A stretch of 64,000 bases of DNA from Luteibacter rhizovicinus DSM 16549 (GCF_001887595.1 NZ_CP017480.1:3748001-3812000); one strand, 5' to 3'; positions 43,825-53,548 are shown, numbered from the stretch's first letter. Notes: generated by a model from the sequence alone, not told the origin. Program-made: numbers and translations.

Positions 43825-46800
43825 TCAGAAATCGTAATTCGCACTCAACCGCAGATACCGCGGCAACTGCCGAGCCGTCGGTGTGCCGTAAAGCGGATTG
43901 GCCAGATTCGGGCTCGACTCGCCGTTTGGATAAATCCCCACCACACGCTGTTCGTTGAAGACGTTGAAGATGTTCGCGTTGAAGGCGAGCTTCGAATCGG
44001 CGAACGCCGGACGATAGGTCGCGCCCAGGTCGATCTGGCGCACCCAGGGCAGGCGACCGTGGCTTCCCGGCGGTGACGGCAGGCCGTTGCAGAAGTGGTA
44101 GCTGTTGCCGTAGCCGGCCGGATCTTCCCGATCCGGTCCGAAGTAGCCGAGGCAGGGCTTGGGTGCGCCGGAGATCACGCTGAGATTGCCGCTGACCAGC
44201 CACTCGGGGGTGATCTGGTAGTAGCCGAAGATCTTCAGCTGATGCTTGTGGTCATTGTTCTGCGGACCATTGGTGTTGACCATGATGTACGAGTTATCCC
44301 AGTCCTGGGTGGTCGACACGGCCGTCTGGCCTGTACCGCGCGATTCGCGGTACAAGTCCGAGCGCAGCTGGCCCTCGGTGTTGCCGTAACTCCGCGAGAA
44401 GACGTACGTAGCCCGCGCATACCAGGTGCCGTCGAAGGGATGTTCCAGGAACGATTCGAGCGCGTAATAACGACGCTTCAGCCGGTCGAAGCCGAATTCC
44501 TGGTTGGTCAGCGGCACGCTGACGTGATTGCCCGACGTGTCGACGAGGTTGAACGTGTTCGCCTTGCCCGGATTGAACAACCAGCAGCTGACCGGGTTGC
44601 TCGAGGTGGTCACGTCGTAGCCGAGCGACTGCGCCTTGGCCAGCACGAGGTCGATATCGCAATAGTCATCGATGGCATTGCGCAGGATGCGTTGCGTCGC
44701 CTTCGCACCGTAGACCCACTTCGTGCCGAGGGTCTTGGTGAAGCCGAGGATGAACTCGTCCTGGTATTCGGACTTAAGGCCCTTGGTGGTCACGGTGGAC
44801 GGATCGGGTAGCTGGCCGAAGGTGTTGTTGGCAGCGACTGGCGGGGAAATGGCGAGCAATCCGGTCGGGGTGCCATCGCCGGCGATACCGCCATAGGTGA
44901 AGTACTGCGAGGTGGTCAGCGCGCCGCCGGCCGCATTGAGCGCCGGGTTCAAGGGCAGGCCGAGGTAGTAGCGACCGGCATTCGCATAGACCTTGAAGGT
45001 CGCATCGCCGTTCACATCCCAGCTTGCGCCCAGGCGCGGTGCCCACTGCGGCTTGTGCTGGGTGACGAAGGGATCGCCATCGCTGTTGAAGTTCTCGAAC
45101 TGGTCGTTCCGCACGCCGACCGAGAGCAGCCAGCGATCGTTGATCTGCCACTTGTCTTCGATGTACTGCGCGCGCTGGGTCGAGCGCACGGTGGCCAGGC
45201 TGCTGTTGATGTTCTGGATGACGTAGTAGCCCTGTGCGCCATTCGGAAAGCCGCCGGTGGCGGGCACACCCAGGCCGGTTGAGATCGGCGTATTCGGGTC
45301 ACCCTGGCCATACGTCCACGAATACCCGCCGGGACCCGAGGTGATCGTGCCCTGGTCGATCGCTTTCGCCGTCTGGTTGTCCATGCCCGCCGTGATCGTG
45401 TGGTCGCCGATCTTGTAGGTGATGTCGATGCGGGTATTGGTAGTGCGGTTGCCACGCCCGGCCGGACTGAGGCTGGCGACGGTCTGGTTGTTGCCGCGCG
45501 GCGCACCGTTGTTCAACGCCGGATTCTGGTTGGTCAGTCCATCCACATAGGTGATGTCGGGCGCGTAGCCGGCCGGTGCGTCGTAGTCGTCGCTTTTCAG
45601 CTTGCCGTACTGCGCGGTGACCGTGAGGTCGTCGGTGATGTAACCGGTGTACTTGGCCGTCCACAGATCGCCACCGGTCTTGATGTTGTCGTCGCCACCG
45701 ATGCGGTCCGTGCGCGTGCGTGCCTGGTAGTCATAACCATAAACGGTGCCCGAGGTTTCGTACTTGTCGGAGGCGCCCGTGACCTCGAGGATGTTGCTGT
45801 CGGTGATGTTCCAGTCGAGTTTGCCGTACCAGCGCGGCTCGTTGTAACGGTAGTCGACATACGGCTTCGTGCTGGTGAATCCACTCACCGGGTTCACGGT
45901 ATTGCCTTGCTGCCGCTCGTATTCGCCGGCGAGGAAGATGAAGAGTTTGTCCTTGATCAACGGGCCGCCCGCGTAAGCGCTGACCGTCGTGCTGCTGAAC
46001 GAGTCCTTCGAGTCCGGCGAATACAGCTGGCCCGCCTTCGGCGACGCCGGCAGACCGTTTTCGAAATAGCGGTTGCGCTGATCGGCGCGGGCGAAGCTCG
46101 GCTCCCAGAGCACCTGGGTGCCGAAGTGCCATTCGTTGGTGCCACGCTTGCCCACCACGTTGATCACGCCGCCATCGGAACGGCCGTACTGTGCGCTGTA
46201 ACCGCCGGTATAGACCTCCTGCTGGTCGATCGCACCGTAGGGCAGGGACAGGCCGCCGAAGCCGCGCAGCGGATCGGTCGTGGAGAAGCCGTTGACGCAA
46301 TACGCGTTCTCGCTCGCGGCGGAGCCACCGAAGCTCACCAGGGAATTTCCGGTCGGGCCCTTGAAACTGCCGCCGTTGTTCACGACACCGGGCGCAAGCA
46401 GCGCGATGGCTTCGGAATTTCGACCCAACGGCAAGCGCGCCAGCTGCTCGGAAGTGACCACCGTGCGCGAGTCCACGGTGGAGACGTCGATGCCCGGCAA
46501 CGCCGCCGCGGACACGGTGATTCCTTCCATCGCTTGCGCGGAGGACGCGACGAACGATACCTCGGTGCCGGCGCCGACCTTGAGCGTGATGTTCTGCCGG
46601 GTGTCCACGACCTTGCCGCCGACCTTCAGGCTGACGGTATACGTGCCCAGAGGGAGCTGGCCTGCCGAGTAACGACCGCGCTCGTCGACCGGGACATCCC
46701 GGCTCAGACCGGTGTCACTGGTCACCGTGACCGTCTCACCCGCCGCGGCGGGTGCCTGCCCGAACAGGCTACCGGTGGTGGACTGCGCCAGGGCGCCGGA

Positions 46801-46863
46801 ACTGAGGGCCAGGGCGAGAGCGGCTGCGAGGGCATGCTGGATACGGGGTGTCTTGCTGGACAT
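43825..46863 (-). CDS. Oar-like TonB-dependent receptor with CarboxypepD-like N-terminal domain
   Basis: Outer-membrane transporter of 1012 residues. The signal peptide (residues 9-26) is followed by a carboxypeptidase-regulatory-like beta-sandwich (SRDVPVDERGRYSAGQLPLGTYTVSLKVGGKVVDT), a plug region (LARLPLGRNSEAIALLAPGVV, GGSAASENAYCVNGFSTTDP, YGAIDQQEVYTGGYSAQYGRSDGGVINVVGKRGTN) and a barrel ending PRYLRLSANYDF. These features match the Oar family (OmpA-related TonB receptors of Myxococcus and Xanthomonads), whose substrates include peptides or adhesion-related proteins. ATG at 46863 follows GGAGAG about 10 bases upstream. Two palindromes lie in its upstream region (47044-47092). Confidence 0.88.
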   Translation of the reverse strand: MSSKTPRIQHALAAALALALSSGALAQSTTGSLFGQAPAAAGETVTVTSDTGLSRDVPVDERGRYSAGQLPLGTYTVSLKVGGKVVDTRQNITLKVGAGTEVSFVASSAQAMEGITVSAAALPGIDVSTVDSRTVVTSEQLARLPLGRNSEAIALLAPGVVNNGGSFKGPTGNSLVSFGGSAASENAYCVNGFSTTDPLRGFGGLSLPYGAIDQQEVYTGGYSAQYGRSDGGVINVVGKRGTNEWHFGTQVLWEPSFARADQRNRYFENGLPASPKAGQLYSPDSKDSFSSTTVSAYAGGPLIKDKLFIFLAGEYERQQGNTVNPVSGFTSTKPYVDYRYNEPRWYGKLDWNITDSNILEVTGASDKYETSGTVYGYDYQARTRTDRIGGDDNIKTGGDLWTAKYTGYITDDLTVTAQYGKLKSDDYDAPAGYAPDITYVDGLTNQNPALNNGAPRGNNQTVASLSPAGRGNRTTNTRIDITYKIGDHTITAGMDNQTAKAIDQGTITSGPGGYSWTYGQGDPNTPISTGLGVPATGGFPNGAQGYYVIQNINSSLATVRSTQRAQYIEDKWQINDRWLLSVGVRNDQFENFNSDGDPFVTQHKPQWAPRLGASWDVNGDATFKVYANAGRYYLGLPLNPALNAAGGALTTSQYFTYGGIAGDGTPTGLLAISPPVAANNTFGQLPDPSTVTTKGLKSEYQDEFILGFTKTLGTKWVYGAKATQRILRNAIDDYCDIDLVLAKAQSLGYDVTTSSNPVSCWLFNPGKANTFNLVDTSGNHVSVPLTNQEFGFDRLKRRYYALESFLEHPFDGTWYARATYVFSRSYGNTEGQLRSDLYRESRGTGQTAVSTTQDWDNSYIMVNTNGPQNNDHKHQLKIFGYYQITPEWLVSGNLSVISGAPKPCLGYFGPDREDPAGYGNSYHFCNGLPSPPGSHGRLPWVRQIDLGATYRPAFADSKLAFNANIFNVFNEQRVVGIYPNGESSPNLANPLYGTPTARQLPRYLRLSANYDF

Positions 46864-47043
46864 GAACGACGCTCTCCTCGAACTTTTTCAGGCGTAAGCG
46901 CGCACGGTCGCTGCTGCCGCAGGGCCGGGCATGACATGAAAACGAAGGTAGATCCCCCAAAGGCGCGACCCTGACGCCGGCGGGAGCCGGGTCGTGGGTG
47001 CCGGTAGCCGGTCTAGCGCCGGCTACATCCCTGATGTGACAAA

Positions 47044-47092
47044 ACGTGCTGCGTCGCAGCACGTGAGCCAGTTATATCGAAACTAATTTCGA
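47044..47092. promoter_or_regulatory. Two perfect palindromes upstream of the Oar-like receptor
   Basis: ACGTGCTGCG (47044-47053) and CGCAGCACGT (47055-47064) form a perfect inverted repeat around one central base. TCGAAA-ctaa-TTTCGA lies at 47077-47092 in an AT-rich stretch that would hold the promoter of the minus-strand receptor. They sit about 180-230 bases from the receptor start. They may be operators or a 5'-UTR hairpin; the unknown gene at 48519 ends at 47137, so a terminator for that gene is also possible. Confidence 0.4.
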
Positions 47093-47136
47093 ATGTATAG
47101 CCCTCTAGACATCTCTTTTTAGATGCCTCGCGCGGG

Positions 47137-48519
47137 CTAGGCCAGGGAGACCGGGTCGGTCCGCAGCAGGACGCTGTCGTGCAGGCTGGCGAGATCGCGG
47201 GTGCGCGCGTCGCGCTCCCGGGCCGTTTGTGGCGGGTGCCGTTCCATCTCCTGCAGCAGGGGCAGCAGGTCGCGCTGTTGCGACTTCCGCAGTGGCGTGG
47301 TCACGTCTTCGACCTTCTGGCCCATGACGTACTTCAAACGGTCGGTGCTCTGGTTCGCCGTTTGGGTGAGGCTGGCTTTGACGAGCTGGCCCTTCCGGTA
47401 GCCGATGCTGAGGTTGCTCTGCGCGTCATCGGCGATCTGCGTGAAGTAGTAGTTCTGCGACTTGGGATCGTCGGTCAGGTTGAGCGGGGCATCGGGCGAC
47501 AGCGCCGAGTGGAAGCTCGCGTGCAGCTGTGTCGTCGTGATCTGGGAGATACCGCGCTCGGTGGCATTCCGGCCCGTTACCTGGGTGCGCTGCGATGTCT
47601 GGAACGAGAAAGCATCGTGCTCGTTCGATCGATAAGGATTCGGTGCGGTGGCCGTCTGCGTGATCGACGCCGTGAAATCCGCCAGGCCGCTCAATAATGC
47701 GTGGTCGGTGTCGTCGAGCCAGGACGACGATCGCGTGAGGCCCGGTGTGTCGAGGCCACCCGGCGCGCTCATCTGAGTGAACGCATCCTTGAACATCGAC
47801 ATCAAGGCGGGATTCGCGTGACCGCGCGAGGCGGCCTGGTCGAACTGCTTCAGGACATTGGCGATCGCCGACGCCTGCTGCGTCTTGCTTCCGGCGATGG
47901 CTGGTGAGCTCAAGTCCACGCTCACGTCGATCTTTCCGGCCAGCCCCTCGATCTTCACGGCACGGGTCGTCGCGTCGCCGCGGAAGTCGATCGTCTGGAT
48001 GGCCTGGTTGTCGCTCACGGCCTGCGCCGCGAGATGTACTGACGAGAGGATGCGGGTGTCGACCTGCGCGAGTCCGTCCAGGTCCAGGCGAGGCGGCGCG
48101 GAGGCCATGCCATCCAGCGCGCTCTTGAATGCCGTCGACAGCTTCGCGGTGGCTGCCGTCTCGGCATCGCTCAGGGGCGCGTCTCCGTCGGTGGCGATGG
48201 CGATGCTGCCGTCATCTTGCAGGGAGAGCGTGATGCTACGTCCGCTCGCCGTGGTGATGGCGATGCCCGCATCCTGCCAGACCGGCGCTGCCTTGATCGG
48301 TGGCAGGCCGTAGACGGCTGGCGCTGCGGCGGCGGTCGTACCGCTCAGCGTGACGGTGACCGAGGGTGCGGGTGCGGCGACGGATGCGGCCGAGACGGGG
48401 GGCAACGAGCCAGCCGACGTCGTCGATGCCATCGCCGTCGTGCTGTTGTGCAGCGGGGACGCGGTGACGGCCAGACCCGCCGCACTCAATGAAGCTGCAC
48501 TCAATGAAGATATTGTCAT
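47137..48519 (-). CDS. Large uncharacterised protein, Ala/Ser/Thr-rich
   Basis: Protein of 460 residues with no family I recognise. The N-terminal 70 residues are Ala/Ser/Thr/Val-rich and disordered (SSLSAASLSAAGLAVTASPL and similar), followed by a mixed beta/helical body (GIAITTASGRSITLSLQDDGSIAIATDGD, then SAFKSALDGMA and LKQFDQAASRGHANPALMSMFKDAFTQMSAPGG) and a polar C-terminal part (SFHSALSPDAPLNLTDDPKSQNYYFTQIADDAQ). No Sec signal or membrane helix is seen. The amino-acid style recalls secreted or flagellar-type proteins. ATG at 48519 has AGG about 7 bases upstream. Monocistronic. Confidence 0.7.
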   Translation of the reverse strand: MTISSLSAASLSAAGLAVTASPLHNSTTAMASTTSAGSLPPVSAASVAAPAPSVTVTLSGTTAAAAPAVYGLPPIKAAPVWQDAGIAITTASGRSITLSLQDDGSIAIATDGDAPLSDAETAATAKLSTAFKSALDGMASAPPRLDLDGLAQVDTRILSSVHLAAQAVSDNQAIQTIDFRGDATTRAVKIEGLAGKIDVSVDLSSPAIAGSKTQQASAIANVLKQFDQAASRGHANPALMSMFKDAFTQMSAPGGLDTPGLTRSSSWLDDTDHALLSGLADFTASITQTATAPNPYRSNEHDAFSFQTSQRTQVTGRNATERGISQITTTQLHASFHSALSPDAPLNLTDDPKSQNYYFTQIADDAQSNLSIGYRKGQLVKASLTQTANQSTDRLKYVMGQKVEDVTTPLRKSQQRDLLPLLQEMERHPPQTARERDARTRDLASLHDSVLLRTDPVSLA

Positions 48520-48599
48520 CCTTCCGCCTCGCATCCCTGTTCAACCCCCTCGATAACGGCGGGAATCGCAGGAACTTGAGGCGGAAGACCGGTCAGGCG

Positions 48600-49031
48600 T
48601 CAGTGACGACCGTCACCATGATCGCCACCGCGCTCGGCGCCACCACGCCCGTCGTGCCACTCGTCGCCATGGAAGTCGGGGATGCGGTCGAAGCGCGTGC
48701 CCGGCGCCGGGCGTTCGTGCGCCTGGGGCAGGGGACGGGCGTAGCCGCGACGCGGATCGAAGCGTGGATCGACGTGACCGCGGAAGCCGCGTGGGCCACG
48801 GAACCAGGGGCCCGCACCGATGAAGATGCCGCCGGCGAACCATTCGGCCCCGTAATAGCCGTAGGGCGCACAAGGATAAGGCGCGTAGTCGTAATAACCA
48901 TAGGGACAGCCGGGCTCCGGACCGATGTCGACGCCTTCATCGACGTAGACCTGAGCGGAGGCGCTGGATGTGCCGGCGGCGGCGCCGACGGTCATGAGCA
49001 GGGCGAGGGAGATCGAGCGCAGCGTGTTCAT
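48600..49031 (-). CDS. Small exported Tyr/Gly/Pro-rich protein
   Basis: Exported protein of 143 residues: signal peptide (about 8-27, ending SSASAQ), then a repetitive aromatic segment (GCPYGYYDYAPYPCAPYGYYGAEWFAGGIFIGAGPWFRG) with two cysteines, and a basic, His/Asp/Gly-rich tail ending GGDHGDGRH. The central pattern is widespread in small uncharacterised proteobacterial exported proteins; the function is not known. ATG at 49031. It is divergent from the mdtABC operon (185-base gap), so the two may share a promoter region. The His-rich tail could bind metal. Confidence 0.68.
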   Translation of the reverse strand: MNTLRSISLALLMTVGAAAGTSSASAQVYVDEGVDIGPEPGCPYGYYDYAPYPCAPYGYYGAEWFAGGIFIGAGPWFRGPRGFRGHVDPRFDPRRGYARPLPQAHERPAPGTRFDRIPDFHGDEWHDGRGGAERGGDHGDGRH

Positions 49032-49128
49032 CACGACACCGTATGGAAGGAGGGCTGATGATGAAAACGGTTGGGCGGCGCAGGGGTTTACGTCGTGAAA
49101 TCCTGCGAAGTCGCAGGGATGAGCGTAG

Positions 49129-49156
49129 GTTAAACGGTTCACGGAATCGTTAAACG
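49129..49156 (+). promoter_or_regulatory. GTTAAACG direct repeat before the efflux operon
   Basis: GTTAAACG occurs at 49129-49136 and 49149-49156, exactly 20 bases (two helix turns) apart, 60-88 bases before mdtA. Direct repeats with this spacing are typical of OmpR-family response-regulator sites. A hairpin TCCTGCGA-ag-TCGCAGGG lies just upstream (49101-49118). Regulation is inferred; the mdtABC operon of E. coli is under BaeSR, which is not encoded in this window. Confidence 0.4.
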
Positions 49157-49216
49157 TAATCGGACCTCGCGCGTTCCTGTTGCCTAGCCGCAACGGATAA
49201 CCCAGGAGATCGATTC

Positions 49217-50422
49217 ATGAGTGATGCGACACAAGCCCAGCACCCGCCTCACAAGGGACGGCGTCTGCTGATCGTCTCGCTTGTCGCCATCGTGATCATC
49301 GCCCTGGTGTTGTTTCACGTCATAAGCGGTTCCGGCAAGAAGAAGCCCGTCACGCCGCCGCAGTTGGTAAGCGCGGCGAAGGCCACCCTCGGCGACATGC
49401 CCGAGATACTCAATGAATTGGGCACGGTCACCCCGGTGGCCACGGTCAACGTGCTTCCGCAGCTCAGCGGCTACCTCACCGACGTCGGCTACAAGGAAGG
49501 CCAGGATGTCGTGAAAGGCCAGTTCCTCGCCCAGATCGATCCGCGCCAGTACGAGATCGACAAGCGCCAGGCCGAAGCACAGATGGCGAAAGACAAAGCG
49601 GCACTCGCGCAGGCACGCTCCGACCTCGCACGCTTCACCACCTTGAACGAACAGAAGTCGATCGCCGAGCAGACGTTCGCCGACCAGAAGTTCACCGTGC
49701 AGCAGGACGAAGCCGCCGTGAAGGCGGACGAGGCGAACATCGCCCAGTTCGACCTCGACCTTGCTTACTGCCATATCGTCGCGCCGGTATCCGGGCGCGT
49801 TGGCCTGCGCCTGGTCGACCCGGGCAACTACGTCACGCAGTCCACCTCGCCGGGCATCGTCACCATCACCACCATGAAGCCGACCACGGTGCAGTTCACG
49901 GTGCCGCAGAACTCGCTGGCCAACGTGCTCAAGCGCTTCGGTACGGCGGATACGACGCTCGCCGTCACCGCCTTCAGCAGCGACAACAGCCGTCAGATCG
50001 CCACCGGCAAGCTCTATGCGCTGGGCAACCAGATGGCCACGGCGACCGGCACGGTGACGCTGCGTGCCACCTTCGACAACGATGACGAAGCGCTGTATCC
50101 GAACGAGTTCGTCAACGTGCGCCTGCTGGTCGATACGCTGAAGCAGGCCGTGCTCGTGCCGACACCGGCCGTGCAGAGCGGTGCCCCCGGCGATTTCGTC
50201 TACCTGGTCAATGCCGACCAGTCCGTGTCGGTGCACAAGGTGATCCTGGGTCCCAGCGACGGTAAGTTCACCGTGATCGCCACCGGCCTGACGGCCGGGC
50301 AGACCGTGGTGACCGACGGCATGGATCGCCTGACCGATGGGGCGAAGGTGAAGCTCGCCGGTGCCAAGCCGGCCGCCGGATCGTCCACGGCTGACGCGCC
50401 CCGCCGACGCCACGCGTCGTAA
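49217..50422 (+). CDS. mdtA: RND efflux periplasmic adaptor, MdtA-like
   Basis: Membrane-fusion protein of 401 residues linking the inner-membrane pump to the outer-membrane channel. One N-terminal helix (RRLLIVSLVAIVIIALVLFHVI), lipoyl halves around residues 70-105 and 190-215 (VLPQLSGYLTDVGYKEGQDVVKGQFLAQIDPRQY; CHIVAPVSGRVGLRLVDPGN), an alpha hairpin between them, beta-barrel and membrane-proximal domains. This is the MdtA order. ATG at 49217 has AGGAG 7 bases upstream. The next gene starts 18 bases later. Ends with a basic tail, PRRRHAS. Confidence 0.9.
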   Translation: MSDATQAQHPPHKGRRLLIVSLVAIVIIALVLFHVISGSGKKKPVTPPQLVSAAKATLGDMPEILNELGTVTPVATVNVLPQLSGYLTDVGYKEGQDVVKGQFLAQIDPRQYEIDKRQAEAQMAKDKAALAQARSDLARFTTLNEQKSIAEQTFADQKFTVQQDEAAVKADEANIAQFDLDLAYCHIVAPVSGRVGLRLVDPGNYVTQSTSPGIVTITTMKPTTVQFTVPQNSLANVLKRFGTADTTLAVTAFSSDNSRQIATGKLYALGNQMATATGTVTLRATFDNDDEALYPNEFVNVRLLVDTLKQAVLVPTPAVQSGAPGDFVYLVNADQSVSVHKVILGPSDGKFTVIATGLTAGQTVVTDGMDRLTDGAKVKLAGAKPAAGSSTADAPRRRHAS

Positions 50423-50440
50423 AGGCGGGCACGCGATCCG

Positions 50441-53400
50441 ATGAATATTTCCCGTTTGTTCGTACTCAGGCCGGTAGCCACCGCGCTCCTGATGCTCGCG
50501 CTCGTCCTCGTCGGCCTCGTGGCCGTGCGTTTCTTGCCGGTGTCCTCGCTGCCCGCGGTCGACTACCCGGTGATCCAGGTGCAGACGTTCTACCCCGGTG
50601 CCAGCCCATCGGTGATGGCGAATACGGTGACGGCGCCGCTGGAAGTGCAGCTGGGTGAAATTCCGGGCCTCCAGCAGATGACCTCGAACAGCTCTGCCGG
50701 GGCATCGGTCATCACCCTGCAGTTCGATCTCTCGCTCAGCCTCGACGTGGCGGAGCAGAACGTGCAGGAGGCGATCAACGCCGCGAACAGCCTGCTGCCT
50801 GCCGGCCTTCCCGCGCCACCGACCTACGCCAAGGTCAACCCCGCCGACCTGCCGATCCTCACCCTGGCCGTGACTTCGGCATCGATGTCGCTGCCGCAGC
50901 TGGAGGATGTCGCCAATAACCGCCTCGGCTCGAAGATCGCCGAAGTGCCGGGTGTGGGTCTGGTCGTGCCCGCCGGCGGCAACGTCCCGGCCATTCGTGT
51001 CGAAGCGGATCCGAAGAAGCTGGCAGCGTACGGCCTCAACATCGATGACCTGCGCTCGCTGCTGGCCAACGTCAACGTGAGCCAGCCCAAGGGTAATTTC
51101 GACGGTCCCGAACTCGACTACACCATCAACGGTAACGACCAGATCCGTGATCCAAAGGATTACCTGGCCACCGTGGTGTCGTACCAGAACGGTGCACCGG
51201 TCTACCTGCGCGATATCGCCCGGGTCACGCAATCGGCGCAGAACACGGAGCAGGGCGCCTGGTTCGGCAAGACCCAGGCCATCGTGCTGAACGTCCAGCG
51301 ACAGCCGGGTGCAAACGTGATCGCCACGGTCGACCAGATCAAGGCGAAGCTGCCGCAGCTGGAGTCCACCCTGCCGGCCGGCATGAAGGTCGAGATCGTC
51401 GCCGACAGCACGGGTGTGATCCGTTCGTCCGTCTCGGACGCGGCGTTCGAACTCGGTCTCGCCATCGTGCTCGTCGTGCTGGTGATCTTCGTCTTCCTGC
51501 GCAACATTCCGGCGACGATCATCCCCAGCATCTCGGTGCCGGTCTCGCTGATCGGCACGCTGGCCGCGATGTACGAACTGGGTTACTCCATCGACAACCT
51601 CTCGCTGATGGCCCTTATCATCGCCACCGGCTTCGTGGTCGACGACTCCATCGTCATGATCGAGAACATCGTGCGTTACCTCGAGGAAGGCATGCCGCCA
51701 CTCGAGGCAGCGCTCGAGGGCGCGGGCCAGATCGGCTTCACCATCGTCTCGCTGACCGTCTCGCTGATCGCCGTGCTGATCCCGTTGCTCTTCATGGGTG
51801 GCGTCATCGGCCGGCTGTTCAACGAATTCGCGGTGACCCTGGCGGTGACCATCGTCATCTCGGGCATCGTCTCGCTCACCCTCGTACCCATGCTGTGTGC
51901 GCGCATTCTGCGTGCCCAGGCGGAGCGGCACCCGAGTCGCTTCGAACGGATCAGTGAGGGCCTGTTCGACAAGACGCTGGCGGCTTATGAGCGTGGCCTG
52001 CGCTTCGTCATGGCCAGGCAGACGCTCACCCTGATCGTCTTCCTGGTCACGGTCGCGCTGACCGTCGTGCTCTACGTCGTCATTCCCAAGGGCCTGTTCC
52101 CGACCCAGGACGTGGGCGCGGTCGAGGGTATCAGCGTGGCGGACAACTCGGTGTCCTATAGCGCCATGGTCAAGCGGCAGGCCGAACTGGCCGATGCGAT
52201 CCTGAAGGATCCCGACGTGACCGGCCTGACCTCGTACGTCGGCATCGACGGTACCAACAAGACGCTCAACAACGGCCGCTTCCTTATCGGCCTCAAGGCC
52301 AAGCACGATCGTTCCTCCAGCGCCGCCGAGATCGCCCGCAACCTGCAACGCGAGACCGCGAACGTGTCCGGCATCCGCCTTTTCGTCCAACCGGAGCAAG
52401 ACCTGACGCTGGATACGACGGTATCGCCGAACCAGTACCAGTTCGTCCTGCGCGGATCCTCCGTGCAGGAACTAGGCAAGTACGTGCCCGCCCTGATCGA
52501 GCGCATGCACACGATCGACTCGATCACCGATGTCACCAGCGATCTCAATAACGACGGTCTCGCGGTGAACGTCGAGGTGAATCGCCAGCTCGCCGCGCGC
52601 TACGGCATCACGCCGGCGACGATCGACAACGCCCTTTATGACGCGCTGGGACAACGCATCGTCTCGACCATCTTCGAGCAGTCGGGTCAGTACCGCGTGA
52701 TCCTGGTGGCCAAGCCGGAAAGCCTGCCGACGGTAGCATCGCTGGGCGACATCTACCTTCCCAGCCAGACGGGGAGCAGCGGGCAGGTACCGTTGAAAGG
52801 TATCGCCGCGATCCAGATCGTGAAGTCGCCGCTGGTGGTCAGCCATCTTGCGCAGTTCCCGGCGGTGACGGTGTCGTTCAACCTGACCGCGGGCGCCTCG
52901 TTGAGTTCGGCGGTGAAGGAAATCACGGCAGCGGAGCAGGCGGTGCACCTGCCGGCGTCGGTCACCTCGTCGTTCCAGGGTGCGGCACAGGCTTTCCAGG
53001 ATTCGCTGTCCAGCGAGGTGTATCTGCTGATCGCCGCGCTCGTCGCGGTCTATATCGTGCTCGGCGTGCTCTACGAGAGTTTCGTCCATCCATTGACCAT
53101 TCTCTCGACCCTGCCGTCGGCCGGCATCGGCGCCTTGCTGGCCCTGATGGTGGCTGGTCACGACCTGGATGTGATCGGCATCATCGGTATCGTGTTGCTC
53201 ATCGGTATCGTGAAGAAGAACGCGATCATGATCGTGGACTTCGCGCTGGAGGCCGAGCGTGTGCATGGCAAGCCGCCAGCGGAAGCCATTTTCGAGGCCT
53301 CGCTGCTGCGCTTCCGCCCCATCCTGATGACGACGCTGGCGGCCATGCTCGGTGCCTTGCCGATGCTGGTGGGTAACGGCACGGGTTCCGAGCTGCGCCG

Positions 53401-53548
53401 GCCGCTCGGTCTGGCGATCATCGGCGGCCTGGCATTGAGCCAGTTGTTGACGCTGTTCACTACGCCGGTGATCTACCTGTTCTTCGACAGGCTGGCCTTG
53501 CGCTTCCGGCCGAAACCCGAGCAGAAGCTGATCGGTCACGAGTCATGA
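50441..53548 (+). CDS. mdtB: RND efflux pump, MdtB-like
   Basis: Inner-membrane proton/drug antiporter of 1035 residues. It begins NISRLFVLRPVATALLMLALVLVGL, close to MdtB; has twelve helices in two halves and two large periplasmic loops; proton-relay aspartates lie in GFVVDDSIVMIENIVRYLEEG (helix 4), with PLLFMGGVIGRLFNEFAVTL and the second-half GIVKKNAIMIVDFA. In E. coli, MdtB and MdtC form a heterotrimer for bile salts and novobiocin. The ribosome site is weak (AGGCGGGCACGCGATCC), and the stop overlaps the next gene by four bases. Normal length. Confidence 0.92.
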   Translation: MNISRLFVLRPVATALLMLALVLVGLVAVRFLPVSSLPAVDYPVIQVQTFYPGASPSVMANTVTAPLEVQLGEIPGLQQMTSNSSAGASVITLQFDLSLSLDVAEQNVQEAINAANSLLPAGLPAPPTYAKVNPADLPILTLAVTSASMSLPQLEDVANNRLGSKIAEVPGVGLVVPAGGNVPAIRVEADPKKLAAYGLNIDDLRSLLANVNVSQPKGNFDGPELDYTINGNDQIRDPKDYLATVVSYQNGAPVYLRDIARVTQSAQNTEQGAWFGKTQAIVLNVQRQPGANVIATVDQIKAKLPQLESTLPAGMKVEIVADSTGVIRSSVSDAAFELGLAIVLVVLVIFVFLRNIPATIIPSISVPVSLIGTLAAMYELGYSIDNLSLMALIIATGFVVDDSIVMIENIVRYLEEGMPPLEAALEGAGQIGFTIVSLTVSLIAVLIPLLFMGGVIGRLFNEFAVTLAVTIVISGIVSLTLVPMLCARILRAQAERHPSRFERISEGLFDKTLAAYERGLRFVMARQTLTLIVFLVTVALTVVLYVVIPKGLFPTQDVGAVEGISVADNSVSYSAMVKRQAELADAILKDPDVTGLTSYVGIDGTNKTLNNGRFLIGLKAKHDRSSSAAEIARNLQRETANVSGIRLFVQPEQDLTLDTTVSPNQYQFVLRGSSVQELGKYVPALIERMHTIDSITDVTSDLNNDGLAVNVEVNRQLAARYGITPATIDNALYDALGQRIVSTIFEQSGQYRVILVAKPESLPTVASLGDIYLPSQTGSSGQVPLKGIAAIQIVKSPLVVSHLAQFPAVTVSFNLTAGASLSSAVKEITAAEQAVHLPASVTSSFQGAAQAFQDSLSSEVYLLIAALVAVYIVLGVLYESFVHPLTILSTLPSAGIGALLALMVAGHDLDVIGIIGIVLLIGIVKKNAIMIVDFALEAERVHGKPPAEAIFEASLLRFRPILMTTLAAMLGALPMLVGNGTGSELRRPLGLAIIGGLALSQLLTLFTTPVIYLFFDRLALRFRPKPEQKLIGHES

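Noticed and set aside
49184..52399. Long minus-strand frame opposite mdtA and mdtB
   Set aside because: Shadow of the efflux genes; low-complexity His/Arg/Asp text and no start context.
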